Assembly (NCBI GenBank): GCA_028292485.1
Contig: JAQGMG010000024.1
Span: 1 to 64,000 of the forward strand
DNA from: Rhodocyclales bacterium
GTDB lineage: Bacteria; Pseudomonadota; Gammaproteobacteria; Burkholderiales; Rhodocyclaceae
DNA length: 64,000 nucleotides
Direction: 5' to 3'
A model generated the notes under the pieces. It worked only from the letters and a program-made list of their open reading frames with translations, did no database searches and was not told where the DNA came from. Positions 26,270-35,160 of this stretch are shown here, piece after piece (position 1 is the stretch's first letter; the number at the start of each line of letters is the position of its first letter). A program made the position numbers and the translations under genes.

Positions 26270-27364
26270 ATGCCAACCACGCCAGTAACAGCGCCCCGCG
26301 ATCACATCGACGACGTCCGCATCCGCGAAATCAAGGAACTTGCCCCGCCTTCGCAAATCATCGAAGAATTTCCGTCGAGCGAACGCACGGCCCGCACCAC
26401 CTTCGAAGCACGCAATGCCATCCACCGCATCCTGCATGGCGCCGATGATCGCCTGCTGGTCGTCGTCGGCCCCTGCTCGATCCATGACACCGACGCCGCC
26501 ATGGAGTATGCGGCGAAGCTCAAGCAACAGGCGGACCGCCTGCAAAACGACTTGCTGATCGTCATGCGCGTCTATTTTGAAAAACCGCGCACCACGGTCG
26601 GCTGGAAAGGGCTCATCAACGACCCTTACCTGGACGACAGCTTCCGGATCAACGACGGTCTGCGTCTTGCCCGCAAGCTGCTGTGGCAGATCAACGAGCT
26701 CGGCCTGCCTGCCGGCACCGAGTTCCTCGACATGATCACACCACAATATATTGCCGACCTCATCGCCTGGGGCGCCATCGGCGCACGCACGACGGAGAGC
26801 CAGGTGCATCGCCAGCTCGCCTCCGGTCTGTCCTGCCCGGTCGGCTTCAAGAACGGCACGGATGGCGACATCCGCATCGCCATCGATGCCATCAAGGCCG
26901 CGCAGTCGCCCCACCACTTCCTGTCCGTAACCAAGGCCGGCCATTCCGCCATCGTGTCAACGGCCGGCAACGAAGACTGTCACATCATCCTGCGCGGCGG
27001 CAAGGAGCCGAACTACGACGCGGCCAGCATCGACGCCGCGTGCAAGCAGCTTGCAGCAGCCGGCGTGCCTGCCAAGCTCATCGTCGACTTCTCGCACGGC
27101 AACAGCCGCAAACAGTACGCGCTGCAGATCGAGGTCGGCAGCGATATTGCAGGCCAGCTGGCGGCAGGTGAAGAACGCATCATGGGCATCATGTGTGAAT
27201 CGCACCTCGTTGAAGGCCGCCAGGATCTGCTGCCGGGCAAGCCGCTGGAGTATGGCAAGAGCATCACGGACGCATGTATCGGCTGGGAGCCAACGATTGG
27301 CCTGCTCGACACCCTGGCAGAAGGCGTGCGCCAGCGCCGGGCAAAGATTGCTGCGGGCGAATAG
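26270..27364 (+). CDS. aroG: 3-deoxy-7-phosphoheptulonate synthase (DAHP synthase, class I)
   Basis: A 364-residue enzyme that joins phosphoenolpyruvate and erythrose 4-phosphate as the first step of the shikimate pathway. Family motifs include VVVGPCSIHD, MRVYFEKPRTTVGWKGLINDP, ARTTESQVHRQLASGLSCPVGFKNGTDG and VDFSHGNSRKQ. The N-terminal extension (about 1-40) is the feedback-sensing part in AroF/G/H. Which amino acid inhibits it cannot be read here, so aroG is used as the generic name. A palindromic element lies immediately upstream and a strong terminator downstream; the gene appears to be transcribed alone. Confidence 0.95.
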   Translation: MPTTPVTAPRDHIDDVRIREIKELAPPSQIIEEFPSSERTARTTFEARNAIHRILHGADDRLLVVVGPCSIHDTDAAMEYAAKLKQQADRLQNDLLIVMRVYFEKPRTTVGWKGLINDPYLDDSFRINDGLRLARKLLWQINELGLPAGTEFLDMITPQYIADLIAWGAIGARTTESQVHRQLASGLSCPVGFKNGTDGDIRIAIDAIKAAQSPHHFLSVTKAGHSAIVSTAGNEDCHIILRGGKEPNYDAASIDAACKQLAAAGVPAKLIVDFSHGNSRKQYALQIEVGSDIAGQLAAGEERIMGIMCESHLVEGRQDLLPGKPLEYGKSITDACIGWEPTIGLLDTLAEGVRQRRAKIAAGE

Positions 27365-27386
27365 TCATTGCATGAAAGCGTAAAAG

Positions 27387-27416
27387 ACAAGGCCCGCATG
27401 TACGGGCCTTGTTTTC
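27387..27416 (+). terminator. Rho-independent terminator of aroG
   Basis: ACAAGGCCCG-CATGTA-CGGGCCTTGT forms a perfect 10-bp stem (27387-27412), followed by TTTTCTT. Confidence 0.92.
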
Positions 27417-27450
27417 TTGAGTGTCTTGGCGAGGCACACTGCCAAATAGG

Positions 27451-27573
27451 CCGTTCGCCCTGAGCGTGACGAAGTGAAGTCGAAGGGTAGCTTCGCCAAG
27501 GACGAACAAACATGCGGTATTGGAGGCAGTACGCCCTGCTTCGACTCCGCGTTGCTACGCTCAGCACGAACGG
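27451..27573. repeat. Extragenic inverted repeat (CCGTTCGCCCTGAGC family)
   Basis: Arm 27451-27485 begins CCGTTCGCCCTGAGCGTG; its imperfect inverted partner is 27539-27573. This repeat family is widespread in proteobacterial intergenic regions. The element fills most of the 277-base space between convergent aroG and the TMEM175-like gene; nothing else is seen there. Confidence 0.8.
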
Positions 27574-27641
27574 TATGAGGAGAGGTATGCAAAGCGTCTC
27601 TTCCGCCTCTTCACGCCTTTGCAGAAGATTCGGGCAAGGCG

Positions 27642-28229
27642 CTAGACGTGCGGCTCAACAGCCAGCACCCGCTCGATGCGCTTGTCCGGCACGAACCACA
27701 TGACCGCCACCGCAACATACAGCGCCAGCGCGGCCCAGCCACTGACAAACGACAGCGGAATTCCAAATGCATAGAGGACGATGGACGCCTTCCCCTTGCG
27801 ATCGCAACCAAGCGCCTTGGCCAATGCCGAATCCGCTGCATGGTGTTGCAACAAGGCCATCGTCAGCAACGAATAAGCACAAGCCGACATGAACAGGACA
27901 CCGCCATAACAAGCCATCGGCAGCGATGCAAAATGATTCTCACCCATCCAGCCGGTGACAAAGGGAATCAGCGACAACCAGAACAACAGATGCAGGTTGG
28001 CCCACATCGCCTGGCCGCTGACGTGCTGCACCACATGAAACAGGTGATGGTGGTTGTTCCAGTAAATACCCACGTAAATGAAGCTGAGCATATAACTGAG
28101 CGCCACCGGCCACAGGCTCAGCAAGGTCGCGAGGTCATCACCATGCGGCACCTTGAGCTCCAGCACCATGATGGTAATGATGATGGCGAGCACGCCATCG
28201 CTAAAGGCTTCGAGTCGCGTTTTTCCCAT
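27642..28229 (-). CDS. TMEM175-family (DUF1211) membrane protein
   Basis: A 195-residue membrane protein with the family's selectivity motif RxxxFSD at its start (RLEAFSDG), then about six hydrophobic helices. Bacterial TMEM175 proteins are potassium-selective channels that assemble from several such subunits. The start at 28229 puts the FSD motif near the N-terminus, as in the family, and lies 4 bases after the pgi stop, so the two genes are probably co-transcribed. The link to Pgi is not obvious. Confidence 0.87.
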   Translation of the reverse strand: MGKTRLEAFSDGVLAIIITIMVLELKVPHGDDLATLLSLWPVALSYMLSFIYVGIYWNNHHHLFHVVQHVSGQAMWANLHLLFWLSLIPFVTGWMGENHFASLPMACYGGVLFMSACAYSLLTMALLQHHAADSALAKALGCDRKGKASIVLYAFGIPLSFVSGWAALALYVAVAVMWFVPDKRIERVLAVEPHV

Positions 28230-28233
28230 GCGC

Positions 28234-29868
28234 TTATCGCCCCAGTGCCAGCTCAATGAGGCTGCGCGTGGAGGCATCGTAAGCGGAAGCATCGGTTTCT
28301 CCTGCCAACACTTTTTCGATTCCCGATGCGAGCTGCTTGCCAAGTTCGACGCCCCACTGGTCGAAGGAGTTCACGTCCCAGATGACGCCCTGAACAAAGA
28401 CCTTGTGCTCGTATAGCGCAATCAGCGAGCCGAGCGAACGCGGGCTCAGTTCATCGAGCAGCAAGGTATTGCTCGGCCGGTTGCCCGAGAACACGCGATG
28501 CGGAATTGCCGCTGGAATATCCAGCTCGGGCATGCCACGCGCGGTGAGTTCGGCGCGCACTTCGTCCGCGTCCTTGCCACGCATCAGCGCTGCCGATTGC
28601 GCGAAGCAACTCGCCGCAAGCGTGCGCTGATGATTCGGCAGTGTGCCGGCTTGCTGCAGGGCGAGAATGAAGTCGACGGGGATCAATGCGGTGCCCTGAT
28701 GCAGCAACTGGAAATAGGCGTGCTGGCCATTGATACCCGGCTCGCCCCAAATCACCGGTCCGGTGGCATAAGCGATGCGTTCGCCATCGCGGCGCACGCC
28801 CTTGCCGTTGGATTCCATATCGAGTTGCTGCAGGAAAGCAGGCAGGCGATGCAAGGTCTGGTTGTACGGCGCGATGACGTGCGAGCGAGCCCCGAGAAAA
28901 TTCACGTACCAGACGCCGAGCAAGGCGAGCAGCACCGGCAGGTTCTCCGCCGACGGCGCCGTACGGAAATGCACGTCCATTTCATAGGCGCCGACGAGCA
29001 GCTCATCGAAGTTCTCGGGGCCGATCGCCAGCATGACAGGCAAGCCGATGGCCGACCACAGCGAATAGCGGCCACCGACCCAGTCCCAGAAGCCGAACAT
29101 GTTGTTGGCATCGATACCGAAAGCGGTGACCTTCTCACGATTGGTCGACACCGCCACGAAATGCCTGGCAACCGCCGATTCGTCGCCGCCGACCGCATCG
29201 AGCAACCACTGACGCGCGCTGCGCGCATTGGTCAGCGTCTCGATGGTGGTAAAGGTCTTCGAGGCGATGACGAACAGCGTCGTCGCCGGGTTCAGATGCT
29301 TGAGCGTGGCGACGATGTGCGCACTGTCAACATTGGAGACGAAATGCACGCGCGGGCCGCTGGCGAACGGCTTGAGCGCTTCGCACACCATCAGCGGACC
29401 GAGGTCTGAGCCACCGATACCAATATTGACCACGTCGCTGATGCTCTGTCCGTCAAACCCTTTCCATTCGCCATTGCGCACACAACGCGCAAATGCGTAA
29501 CAGCGCTCGCGAACCGCGCGAACTTCGGGCAACACGTCCTGACCGGCGACGCGGATCTCGCCCTTGCCCTGATAGCGCAGCGCCGTGTGCAGCACTGCGC
29601 GGTCTTCCGTGTTGTTGAAATTTTCGCCGCCAAACATGGCGTCGCGTTGTACAGCGAGTTTGCATGCGTCGGTCAGCGCCAACAGTTGGCTCATGACATC
29701 ATCATTGATGCGGTTCTTCGAGTAGTCCAGCAGAATGCCGCAGGCCTTGACGTGGTAACGCTCGGCGCGTTGTGCGTCGACTTCGAAGAGCTGGCGCATA
29801 TGCACATTGCCTGTTTCGACGGCTAGCGAGGAGAGATTTTGCCAGGGGGTTGTCAGCGTGGGATTCAT
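28234..29868 (-). CDS. pgi: Glucose-6-phosphate isomerase
   Basis: A 544-residue enzyme that interconverts glucose 6-phosphate and fructose 6-phosphate. Both family signatures are visible: the phosphate-binding VNIGIGGSDLGPLMV, and YNQTLHRLPAFLQQLDMESN, with FDQWGVELGKQLASGIEKVL near the C-terminus. The chosen ATG at 29868 gives the usual length; extending upstream would run into the next gene. A glucokinase gene lies in the same window at 44.2 kb. Confidence 0.97.
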   Translation of the reverse strand: MNPTLTTPWQNLSSLAVETGNVHMRQLFEVDAQRAERYHVKACGILLDYSKNRINDDVMSQLLALTDACKLAVQRDAMFGGENFNNTEDRAVLHTALRYQGKGEIRVAGQDVLPEVRAVRERCYAFARCVRNGEWKGFDGQSISDVVNIGIGGSDLGPLMVCEALKPFASGPRVHFVSNVDSAHIVATLKHLNPATTLFVIASKTFTTIETLTNARSARQWLLDAVGGDESAVARHFVAVSTNREKVTAFGIDANNMFGFWDWVGGRYSLWSAIGLPVMLAIGPENFDELLVGAYEMDVHFRTAPSAENLPVLLALLGVWYVNFLGARSHVIAPYNQTLHRLPAFLQQLDMESNGKGVRRDGERIAYATGPVIWGEPGINGQHAYFQLLHQGTALIPVDFILALQQAGTLPNHQRTLAASCFAQSAALMRGKDADEVRAELTARGMPELDIPAAIPHRVFSGNRPSNTLLLDELSPRSLGSLIALYEHKVFVQGVIWDVNSFDQWGVELGKQLASGIEKVLAGETDASAYDASTRSLIELALGR

Positions 29869-29917
29869 GTTGATGTGCACCGTTTGAAGTTCATATATTT
29901 GCCTGAATATCGCCGCG

Positions 29918-30640
29918 CTACCGAAGCAAACCCTGTACCCAGCGGCTATACAGGCGATCAGCCACACTTCGCATGACGGGTAGCGCGCGCGGCATGTCTG
30001 CCAATTGTTTCTCGGTCGTTTGCACCGATGCTGGCAAGGGCTTTATGGCATCGCATTCAGCCGCCCAATCGGTATTCCAATCCAATATCAGTGCTTGCGT
30101 CATTTCGATGTGAAACTGCATGCCCAGATGAATGCTCTCTTGCGGCCCCAGCACGTAAGCCTGGTTGGCACAGTATTCACCGCCGAGAATGCGAACCGCG
30201 CCTTTGGGCAGACTGAAGGTTTCGCCATGCCACTGATAGGCGTCAAATGATTGTGTGTTGCCGAGCCAGTGAAGGGCTGCGGGCGTATCGGTGGCTTGTA
30301 CGCGACCCCAACCGATCTCCTTCACGGGGTTGCGCGTGACCTCGCCGCCGAGCGCCAGCGACATGAGTTGCCCGCCGAGGCAGTGGCCGATTACCGGCAT
30401 GTCGATCGCGACGGCCTGGCGAATGAGCGCAAGCTCCTGGCTTATCCACGGCAGGCTGTCATTGACGCTCATCGGGCCGCCCATGAAGCACAGGCCGCTG
30501 AATGCTTCGATGTCGACCGGCACGGCATCGCCGCGATCTATCGCGACGAGTTGCCAGGGAATCGCCTGCTCATCGAGGAAGCTGGCAAAATGACCCGGCT
30601 GGACGTTATGACAATGTTGGAAAACTGCGACGGGCTTCAT
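29918..30640 (-). CDS. Class I glutamine amidotransferase-like protein
   Basis: A 240-residue stand-alone GATase1 domain. The nucleophile elbow is GHCLGG (Cys87) and the His-Glu pair is in QFHIEM, so the catalytic triad looks complete. Other family features are GGPMSVND and YQWHGETFSLP. Relatives hydrolyse gamma-glutamyl bonds (for instance GMP synthase-like amidotransferases and gamma-glutamyl-polyamine hydrolases); the actual substrate is unknown. Its start codon overlaps that of the divergent protease gene (CATG at 30638-30641). Confidence 0.88.
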   Translation of the reverse strand: MKPVAVFQHCHNVQPGHFASFLDEQAIPWQLVAIDRGDAVPVDIEAFSGLCFMGGPMSVNDSLPWISQELALIRQAVAIDMPVIGHCLGGQLMSLALGGEVTRNPVKEIGWGRVQATDTPAALHWLGNTQSFDAYQWHGETFSLPKGAVRILGGEYCANQAYVLGPQESIHLGMQFHIEMTQALILDWNTDWAAECDAIKPLPASVQTTEKQLADMPRALPVMRSVADRLYSRWVQGLLR

Positions 30641-31346
30641 GATCGAAAATCTGACTGTGCGCCAATATGCGATTGTGGCAAGTGCTCATCCACGTGCCCT
30701 CTTACGCGCCATTCTATGTGCGATCTCATGCGCAATGGCGTTCAATGTGCAGGCCGCCGAGGTCGCACTGGTTGGCATATTCCCCGGCAAGGCAGTTCTG
30801 AGCATTGACGGCGGCGCGCCGCGCACCCTCTCGCCGGGACAGACTTCGGGCGCCATCAAACTGATCGCGGTGGAACGCGATGCCGCCGTGATCGAATCCG
30901 GCGGCAAACGCGAGCGTGTGCTGCTGGGCGGTCAGCCGTATTCCGTTGGCAGTAGCGGCGCTGCGGGCGATGGCGCGGTGCAGAGCATTACGCTGGTTGC
31001 TGACCTTCAAGGGCACTTCATCGCGGCGGGCAGCATCAATGGCGCGCCGGTTACCTTCCTGGTCGACACCGGCGCCAGCTCGGTCGCCCTGACCACGCAA
31101 CAGGCGAAGATGGCTGGTATCGATTACACGGCTGGCGAACGCGGCTATGCCAATACCGCCAACGGCGTGGTGCAGACCTGGCGGGTAATGCTCGACAAGG
31201 TAACCATCAATGGGCTGACCTTGCAGAATGTTGAAGGCACGGTGCTGCCCGCAGGATCCAACGTCGCCCTGCTCGGCATGACGTTCCTTAACCGCCTCAA
31301 CATGAGCCGCGAGGGCAATACCATGATCCTCAAGCGGCGCTTCTGA
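30639..31346 (+). CDS. Exported retropepsin-like aspartic protease (clan AA, TIGR02281 type)
   Basis: A 235-residue protein with an N-terminal signal peptide (cleavage probably after FNVQA, residue 39) and a C-terminal retropepsin-like domain with the active-site motif FLVDTGASS (Asp143) and a later LLGMTFLNRL, the pattern of single-domain aspartic proteases that work as dimers. It should act in the periplasm. The ATG at 30639 gives a long signal n-region; GTG codons at 30657 or 30675 would give a more usual signal peptide, so the start is uncertain. The next gene, a Nudix hydrolase, follows by 20 bases. Confidence 0.85.
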   Translation: MIENLTVRQYAIVASAHPRALLRAILCAISCAMAFNVQAAEVALVGIFPGKAVLSIDGGAPRTLSPGQTSGAIKLIAVERDAAVIESGGKRERVLLGGQPYSVGSSGAAGDGAVQSITLVADLQGHFIAAGSINGAPVTFLVDTGASSVALTTQQAKMAGIDYTAGERGYANTANGVVQTWRVMLDKVTINGLTLQNVEGTVLPAGSNVALLGMTFLNRLNMSREGNTMILKRRF

Positions 31347-31366
31347 CAGCGCAAACAATTTTCAAA

Positions 31367-32062
31367 GTGCAAGATCAGTATCTCCTCACAGCGCTTCGCT
31401 CCCGCTTTGCAAACAGCGCAGATTTCCCTTGGGAAGCCGAGTGGCCCTTGCACGCTGAACAAAGCGGCGCGAGCGTCCTTATCGCCATCGCGCCCGGCCC
31501 ACAAGGGCTATCGATCTTGCTGACGCGCCGCACCGACCATCTCTACAATCATCCCGGCCAGATATCCTTTCCTGGCGGACGTATCGAAAGCGATGATGCC
31601 TCGCCGATTCGCGCCGCCTTGCGCGAAACGGAAGAAGAGATCGGCCTGCGCGGCGATCAGGTCGAAGTGCTCGGCGTATTGCCGGACTACGCCACCTCGT
31701 CCAACTTTCGCATAACACCAGTGGTCGGACTGGCCTCGCCCGATTTCGTGCCGAAGCTCGACGCCTTCGAGGTAGCAGAGCTGTTCAGCGTGCCACTGGG
31801 CTTCGTCCTGCAAATGAACAACTACCAGCGCCACCGCGTGCAGCGGCAGGATGCCGTCCGCCACTTCTTCGCCGTTCCCTACCTGGGGCGCTTCATCTGG
31901 GGTGCCACGGCGGGCATGCTCGCCATGTTTGCAGCCTTCATGGATGTACAGAATCAAATCGAAGCACAACTAACAGACGCGCGGCGCTCAGGGCAGACGG
32001 ACCTCGGGGCATCCGCCTCGGCCCAGGCCGGGAGTGGCGTATACTCGGGCCAAACCCGTTGA
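31367..32062 (+). CDS. CoA pyrophosphatase (Nudix hydrolase)
   Basis: A 231-residue Nudix enzyme of the CoAse group, which cleaves CoA or acyl-CoA to 4'-phosphopantetheine and 3',5'-ADP. The CoA-specific lead TDHLYNHPGQISFPGGR precedes the Nudix box (ALRETEEEIGL). The start is GTG at 31367. The last 30 residues are low complexity and beyond the usual family end. It lies between the aspartic protease and a CobD/CbiB-like gene; the latter pairing recurs in betaproteobacteria. Confidence 0.9.
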   Translation: MQDQYLLTALRSRFANSADFPWEAEWPLHAEQSGASVLIAIAPGPQGLSILLTRRTDHLYNHPGQISFPGGRIESDDASPIRAALRETEEEIGLRGDQVEVLGVLPDYATSSNFRITPVVGLASPDFVPKLDAFEVAELFSVPLGFVLQMNNYQRHRVQRQDAVRHFFAVPYLGRFIWGATAGMLAMFAAFMDVQNQIEAQLTDARRSGQTDLGASASAQAGSGVYSGQTR

Positions 32063-32160
32063 TTGATTTCACTTGATCGTCGATGACACCTGCCGCTGCG
32101 ATTGTGACGCGTGCGACGCAACGCAACGTAATGGCTCCCTGACAAGAACCTGTAAGTACC

Positions 32161-33087
32161 ATGACGCTGTTCTCGCTCGTTTTCGCGCTGCTCCTCGAAC
32201 AATTCCGCCCGCTCAAGGCAGCCAGGGTGCTCTATCCACCGCTGGAGGCCCTCGGAGACTTTTTCGAGAGCCGCTTCAACGATGGTCAGGCCCGCCACGG
32301 CGCAATTGCCTGGTTTCTCATGGTGCTGCCGCCTGTATTACTCGTGGCCATCGTCTATTTCGTGCTGTACCACGCTGTGCATCCGCTGGCAGCATTCGTC
32401 TTCAATATCGTCGTGCTCTATTACACGATGGGCTTTCGCCACGTCAGCCACTTTTTCACGCGCATCCACGCTGCATTGCGCGCGCAGGACCTGGCAACGG
32501 CGCGCAGCCTCATCGGCGAATGGCGCGGCCACCTGCATGATCAGAGCAGCTCGCAGGAAATCACTCGCCTGACCATCGAGAACGGCATCATTGGCGCACA
32601 CCGCCAGGTCTTCGCCATCATCATCCTGTTTGTACCGCTTGTAGGCCCGTGCGGCGCGCTGCTGTATCGCATGTCCGAGTTCTACGCGCGCTACTGGGGC
32701 AAGAGCAATGACGCCGACATGCTCGAATTCGGCAGCTTCGCGCGCAAGGCCTTCTTTTACATCGACTGGCTACCCTCGCGTATCACCGCCATCTCCTTCT
32801 CCATCGTCGGCGATTTTGAAGACGCGATTTACTGCTGGCGCATGCAGGCGGAGAAGTGGCCGGAGCCGACCGAAAGCGTATTGCTCGCCAGTGGCGCCGG
32901 CGCGCTGGGCGTGCGCCTGGGCCAGCCGATCCATGAAAGCGGCGAGATCATCGAGCGCCCCGAGCTGGGCACCGGCGACGAAGCCGAAGTCGAATACCTG
33001 CAAAGTTTTGTCGGGCTCGTGCGTCGCACCCTGGTGCTCTACGTGCTGGTGATGCTGATGATGGGTATTACACGGTTAGTAAGCTGA
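32161..33087 (+). CDS. CobD/CbiB-like integral membrane protein
   Basis: A 308-residue membrane protein related to CobD/CbiB, the enzyme that adds aminopropanol in cobalamin synthesis, and to AmpE. It keeps the opening LLLEQFRPL, a hydrophobic block, LHDQSSSQEITRLTIENGI and FGSFARKAFFYIDWLPSRITA. No other cobalamin gene is in the window, so the biochemical role is uncertain; CobD-like proteins outside cob operons are common in betaproteobacteria. A hairpin repeat follows the stop. Confidence 0.8.
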   Translation: MTLFSLVFALLLEQFRPLKAARVLYPPLEALGDFFESRFNDGQARHGAIAWFLMVLPPVLLVAIVYFVLYHAVHPLAAFVFNIVVLYYTMGFRHVSHFFTRIHAALRAQDLATARSLIGEWRGHLHDQSSSQEITRLTIENGIIGAHRQVFAIIILFVPLVGPCGALLYRMSEFYARYWGKSNDADMLEFGSFARKAFFYIDWLPSRITAISFSIVGDFEDAIYCWRMQAEKWPEPTESVLLASGAGALGVRLGQPIHESGEIIERPELGTGDEAEVEYLQSFVGLVRRTLVLYVLVMLMMGITRLVS

Positions 33088-33103
33088 GCGCTTGGCAGAA
33101 CCT

Positions 33104-33194
33104 GTAGGTCGGATGAGCCGCAGGCGTTATCCGACATCTTGTGAAGACTTCCCGCAATCCAGACGTCGGCAGGCGCTACGCTTTTCCGACCTAC
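33104..33194. repeat. Extragenic inverted repeat (GTAGGTCGGATGAGCC family)
   Basis: The arm starting GTAGGTCGGATGAGCCGC (33104) is mirrored by an arm ending TTTTCCGACCTAC (33194). It lies between the convergent CobD/CbiB-like and miaA genes, 2 bases from the miaA stop, and is related to the repeat at 16837-16941. Confidence 0.8.
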
Positions 33195-33196
33195 CG

Positions 33197-34156
33197 CTAC
33201 CTCGCCAGCCAGCGTTCGACGCTATCAATAAGCTTGGCTCCCGTGCCTGGCGCAAGGCTGTCGACTTCCACCAGCTCTGGCCAGTTCTCGCGAAACTGCC
33301 GTAACCACGTGAGCTGCCGCTTGGCCAGCTGCCGCGTGGCGGCAATCCCCTTGAAGCGCATCGTCACATGATCGTAGGCGCCATCGATGTATTCCCACAT
33401 CTGGCGGTAGCCGACGCAGCGCATGGACGTCATGTCCAGCCGCAAGGCATAGCGTTGGCGCAAGCTGCGCACCTCGTCTTCAAAACCATTGGCGAGCATT
33501 GCATCGAAGCGCAAAGCGATGTTCTCGTGAAGAACCGCTCTATCCGAAGGTGTCAGCGCAACGGGCATGAACTCAATCTGCATATCCGCACCCTGCTCAC
33601 GCCTGGCATAGCTCTCGGCAAGCGGTCGACCGGTGAGCATGACGATTTCCAGCGCGCGTTGAATGCGTTGCGCATCGGTTGCGTGCAGGCGTGCGGCCGC
33701 AGCCGGGTCAAGCGCAGCAAGCCGCGCATGCACTGCGGGCCAGCCTTGCGTTGCAGCGTCATGATCGATCTGCGCCCGCAAGGCGGGGTCGGCTTGCGGC
33801 AGGTCGGACAGGCCCTCGCGCAGCGCCTTGAAGTACAACATCGTGCCGCCCGCCAGCACCGGCAAACGGCCACGCGCATGAATGTCGTGAATCAGCCGCA
33901 GGGCGTCTTCGCCAAACCGCGCGGCGGAGTAAGCTTCTTCCGGGCTGACAATGTCGATGAGATGATGCGGGCAGACGGCAAGTTCATCGGCATGCGGTTT
34001 GGCCGTGCCGATGTTCATGTCGCGAAACACCAGCGCCGAGTCGACGCTGATGATCTCGATTGGCAGAGCGCGCGCCAGCGACAGTGATGCAGCCGTCTTT
34101 CCGCTGGCCGTCGGGCCCATCAACATCAGGGCGCGCGGAATATGCTTGTTACTCAT
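33197..34156 (-). CDS. miaA: tRNA dimethylallyltransferase
   Basis: A 319-residue enzyme that transfers a dimethylallyl group to adenosine 37 of tRNAs reading UNN codons. It has the P-loop GPTASGKT near the N-terminus, then [38 protein letters not shown] and [13 protein letters not shown]. The start at 34156 is fixed by the P-loop position. The usual neighbours mutL and hfq are not here. The divergent TraB/GumN-like gene starts only 12 bases away. Confidence 0.96.
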   Translation of the reverse strand: MSNKHIPRALMLMGPTASGKTAASLSLARALPIEIISVDSALVFRDMNIGTAKPHADELAVCPHHLIDIVSPEEAYSAARFGEDALRLIHDIHARGRLPVLAGGTMLYFKALREGLSDLPQADPALRAQIDHDAATQGWPAVHARLAALDPAAAARLHATDAQRIQRALEIVMLTGRPLAESYARREQGADMQIEFMPVALTPSDRAVLHENIALRFDAMLANGFEDEVRSLRQRYALRLDMTSMRCVGYRQMWEYIDGAYDHVTMRFKGIAATRQLAKRQLTWLRQFRENWPELVEVDSLAPGTGAKLIDSVERWLAR

Positions 34157-34168
34157 GGTAATGCACTG

Positions 34169-35089
34169 ATGACAAATGCAAGTCGCAGGTTTTTCGTCGT
34201 AAGGTTTTTGCGCTGCATGCTGGCGCTGTTCGCATTCTGGACCTTGTCGCCCGCGGCTCACGCTGCCGGTGAGCCACTGCCCATGTGGGAGATACGCAGC
34301 ACGGCATCCAGGGGCACAGTGTATCTGCTCGGCTCGATCCACGTCTGTCGCGAAACCTGCCTGCAATTTCCGGAATCGATATTGCGACGTTTCCGCGGCA
34401 GTCAGGCCCTGGCACTGGAACTCGACCCGACACGCCCCGAACTGATGAGCCAGATGATGGCGGCGATGGCATTGCCTCCAGGCCAAACGCTGAGCAGCAA
34501 GCTGTCACCGTCCCAGTCGCGCAAGCTGCAAAGCGTCGTTGGCGACCTGGGCTTGCCCATGCAATTCCTCGACGGTATGCGGCCCATCATGGCTGCCACG
34601 ATGATTTCAGCGCTTGCCGCCCAGAAACAAGGGCTGACCATGCAGGACGGCATCGATGTCTGGTTCTTGCAGCAGGCGCAAAGCAATAACAAACCGGTGC
34701 GTGAACTCGAAACCATCGAGCGCCAGCTGGCGGCGCTGACCAGCGGCTCGGAGAGCGACCAGATCACGGCCCTGCAGGAAACGCTCGACATGATCGAAAA
34801 ACGCCGCTTCGGGCCTTATCTGGAGGAAATGGTGCAGGCCTGGCAGAGAGGCAATCTGCCGAAAATCTCACAGCTGATGCGTGAGGGAGAAGGCCAATCG
34901 AAGGGGCTGGAACAAGAACTGTTCAACAAGCGCAACGCTGAGATGGCAGAAAAGATCAGCCTGTGGTTGTCGCGTGGCGAAGAGGTTTTCGTGGTGATCG
35001 GAGCCGGCCATATTGCTGGCAAGGGCAACGTAGCAGATCTTCTGGCACGCAAGGGGTTTTCAGTACGCCAGGTGAATAACGGCGAGTAG
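34169..35089 (+). CDS. TraB/GumN family protein, exported
   Basis: A 306-residue protein with a signal peptide ([20 protein letters not shown]) and the TraB/GumN fold ([65 protein letters not shown]). TraB-related proteins include metalloproteases of the Tiki/TraB superfamily, whose metal-binding GxxHxx and GAGHxxG motifs are visible here. The substrate is unknown. An ATG at 34142 would overlap miaA; the one at 34169 gives a more typical signal peptide. Confidence 0.87.
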   Translation: MTNASRRFFVVRFLRCMLALFAFWTLSPAAHAAGEPLPMWEIRSTASRGTVYLLGSIHVCRETCLQFPESILRRFRGSQALALELDPTRPELMSQMMAAMALPPGQTLSSKLSPSQSRKLQSVVGDLGLPMQFLDGMRPIMAATMISALAAQKQGLTMQDGIDVWFLQQAQSNNKPVRELETIERQLAALTSGSESDQITALQETLDMIEKRRFGPYLEEMVQAWQRGNLPKISQLMREGEGQSKGLEQELFNKRNAEMAEKISLWLSRGEEVFVVIGAGHIAGKGNVADLLARKGFSVRQVNNGE

Positions 35090-35113
35090 ACGAAAATTAG
35101 ACCAGGAAAAGAC

Positions 35114-35145
35114 GCGAAAACGGGGGCCATGGTCCCCGTTTTCGC
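35114..35145. terminator. Bidirectional terminator hairpin
   Basis: GCGAAAACGGGG pairs with CCCCGTTTTCGC across an 8-base loop. It lies between the convergent TraB/GumN-like and dctP genes and can serve both strands. Confidence 0.85.
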
Positions 35146-35160
35146 AGAATTACTTTACCT

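Noticed and set aside
26137-26448. Open frame of 103 codons beginning inside the palindromic element near aroG
   Set aside because: Apart from the element, it lies out of frame within aroG and has no protein-like sequence.
29869-29967. N-terminal extension of Pgi
   Set aside because: It would overlap the amidotransferase gene; Pgi length is normal from 29868.
34157-34486. N-terminal extension of MiaA
   Set aside because: It would run antisense through the TraB/GumN signal region, and MiaA begins with its P-loop close to the N-terminus.
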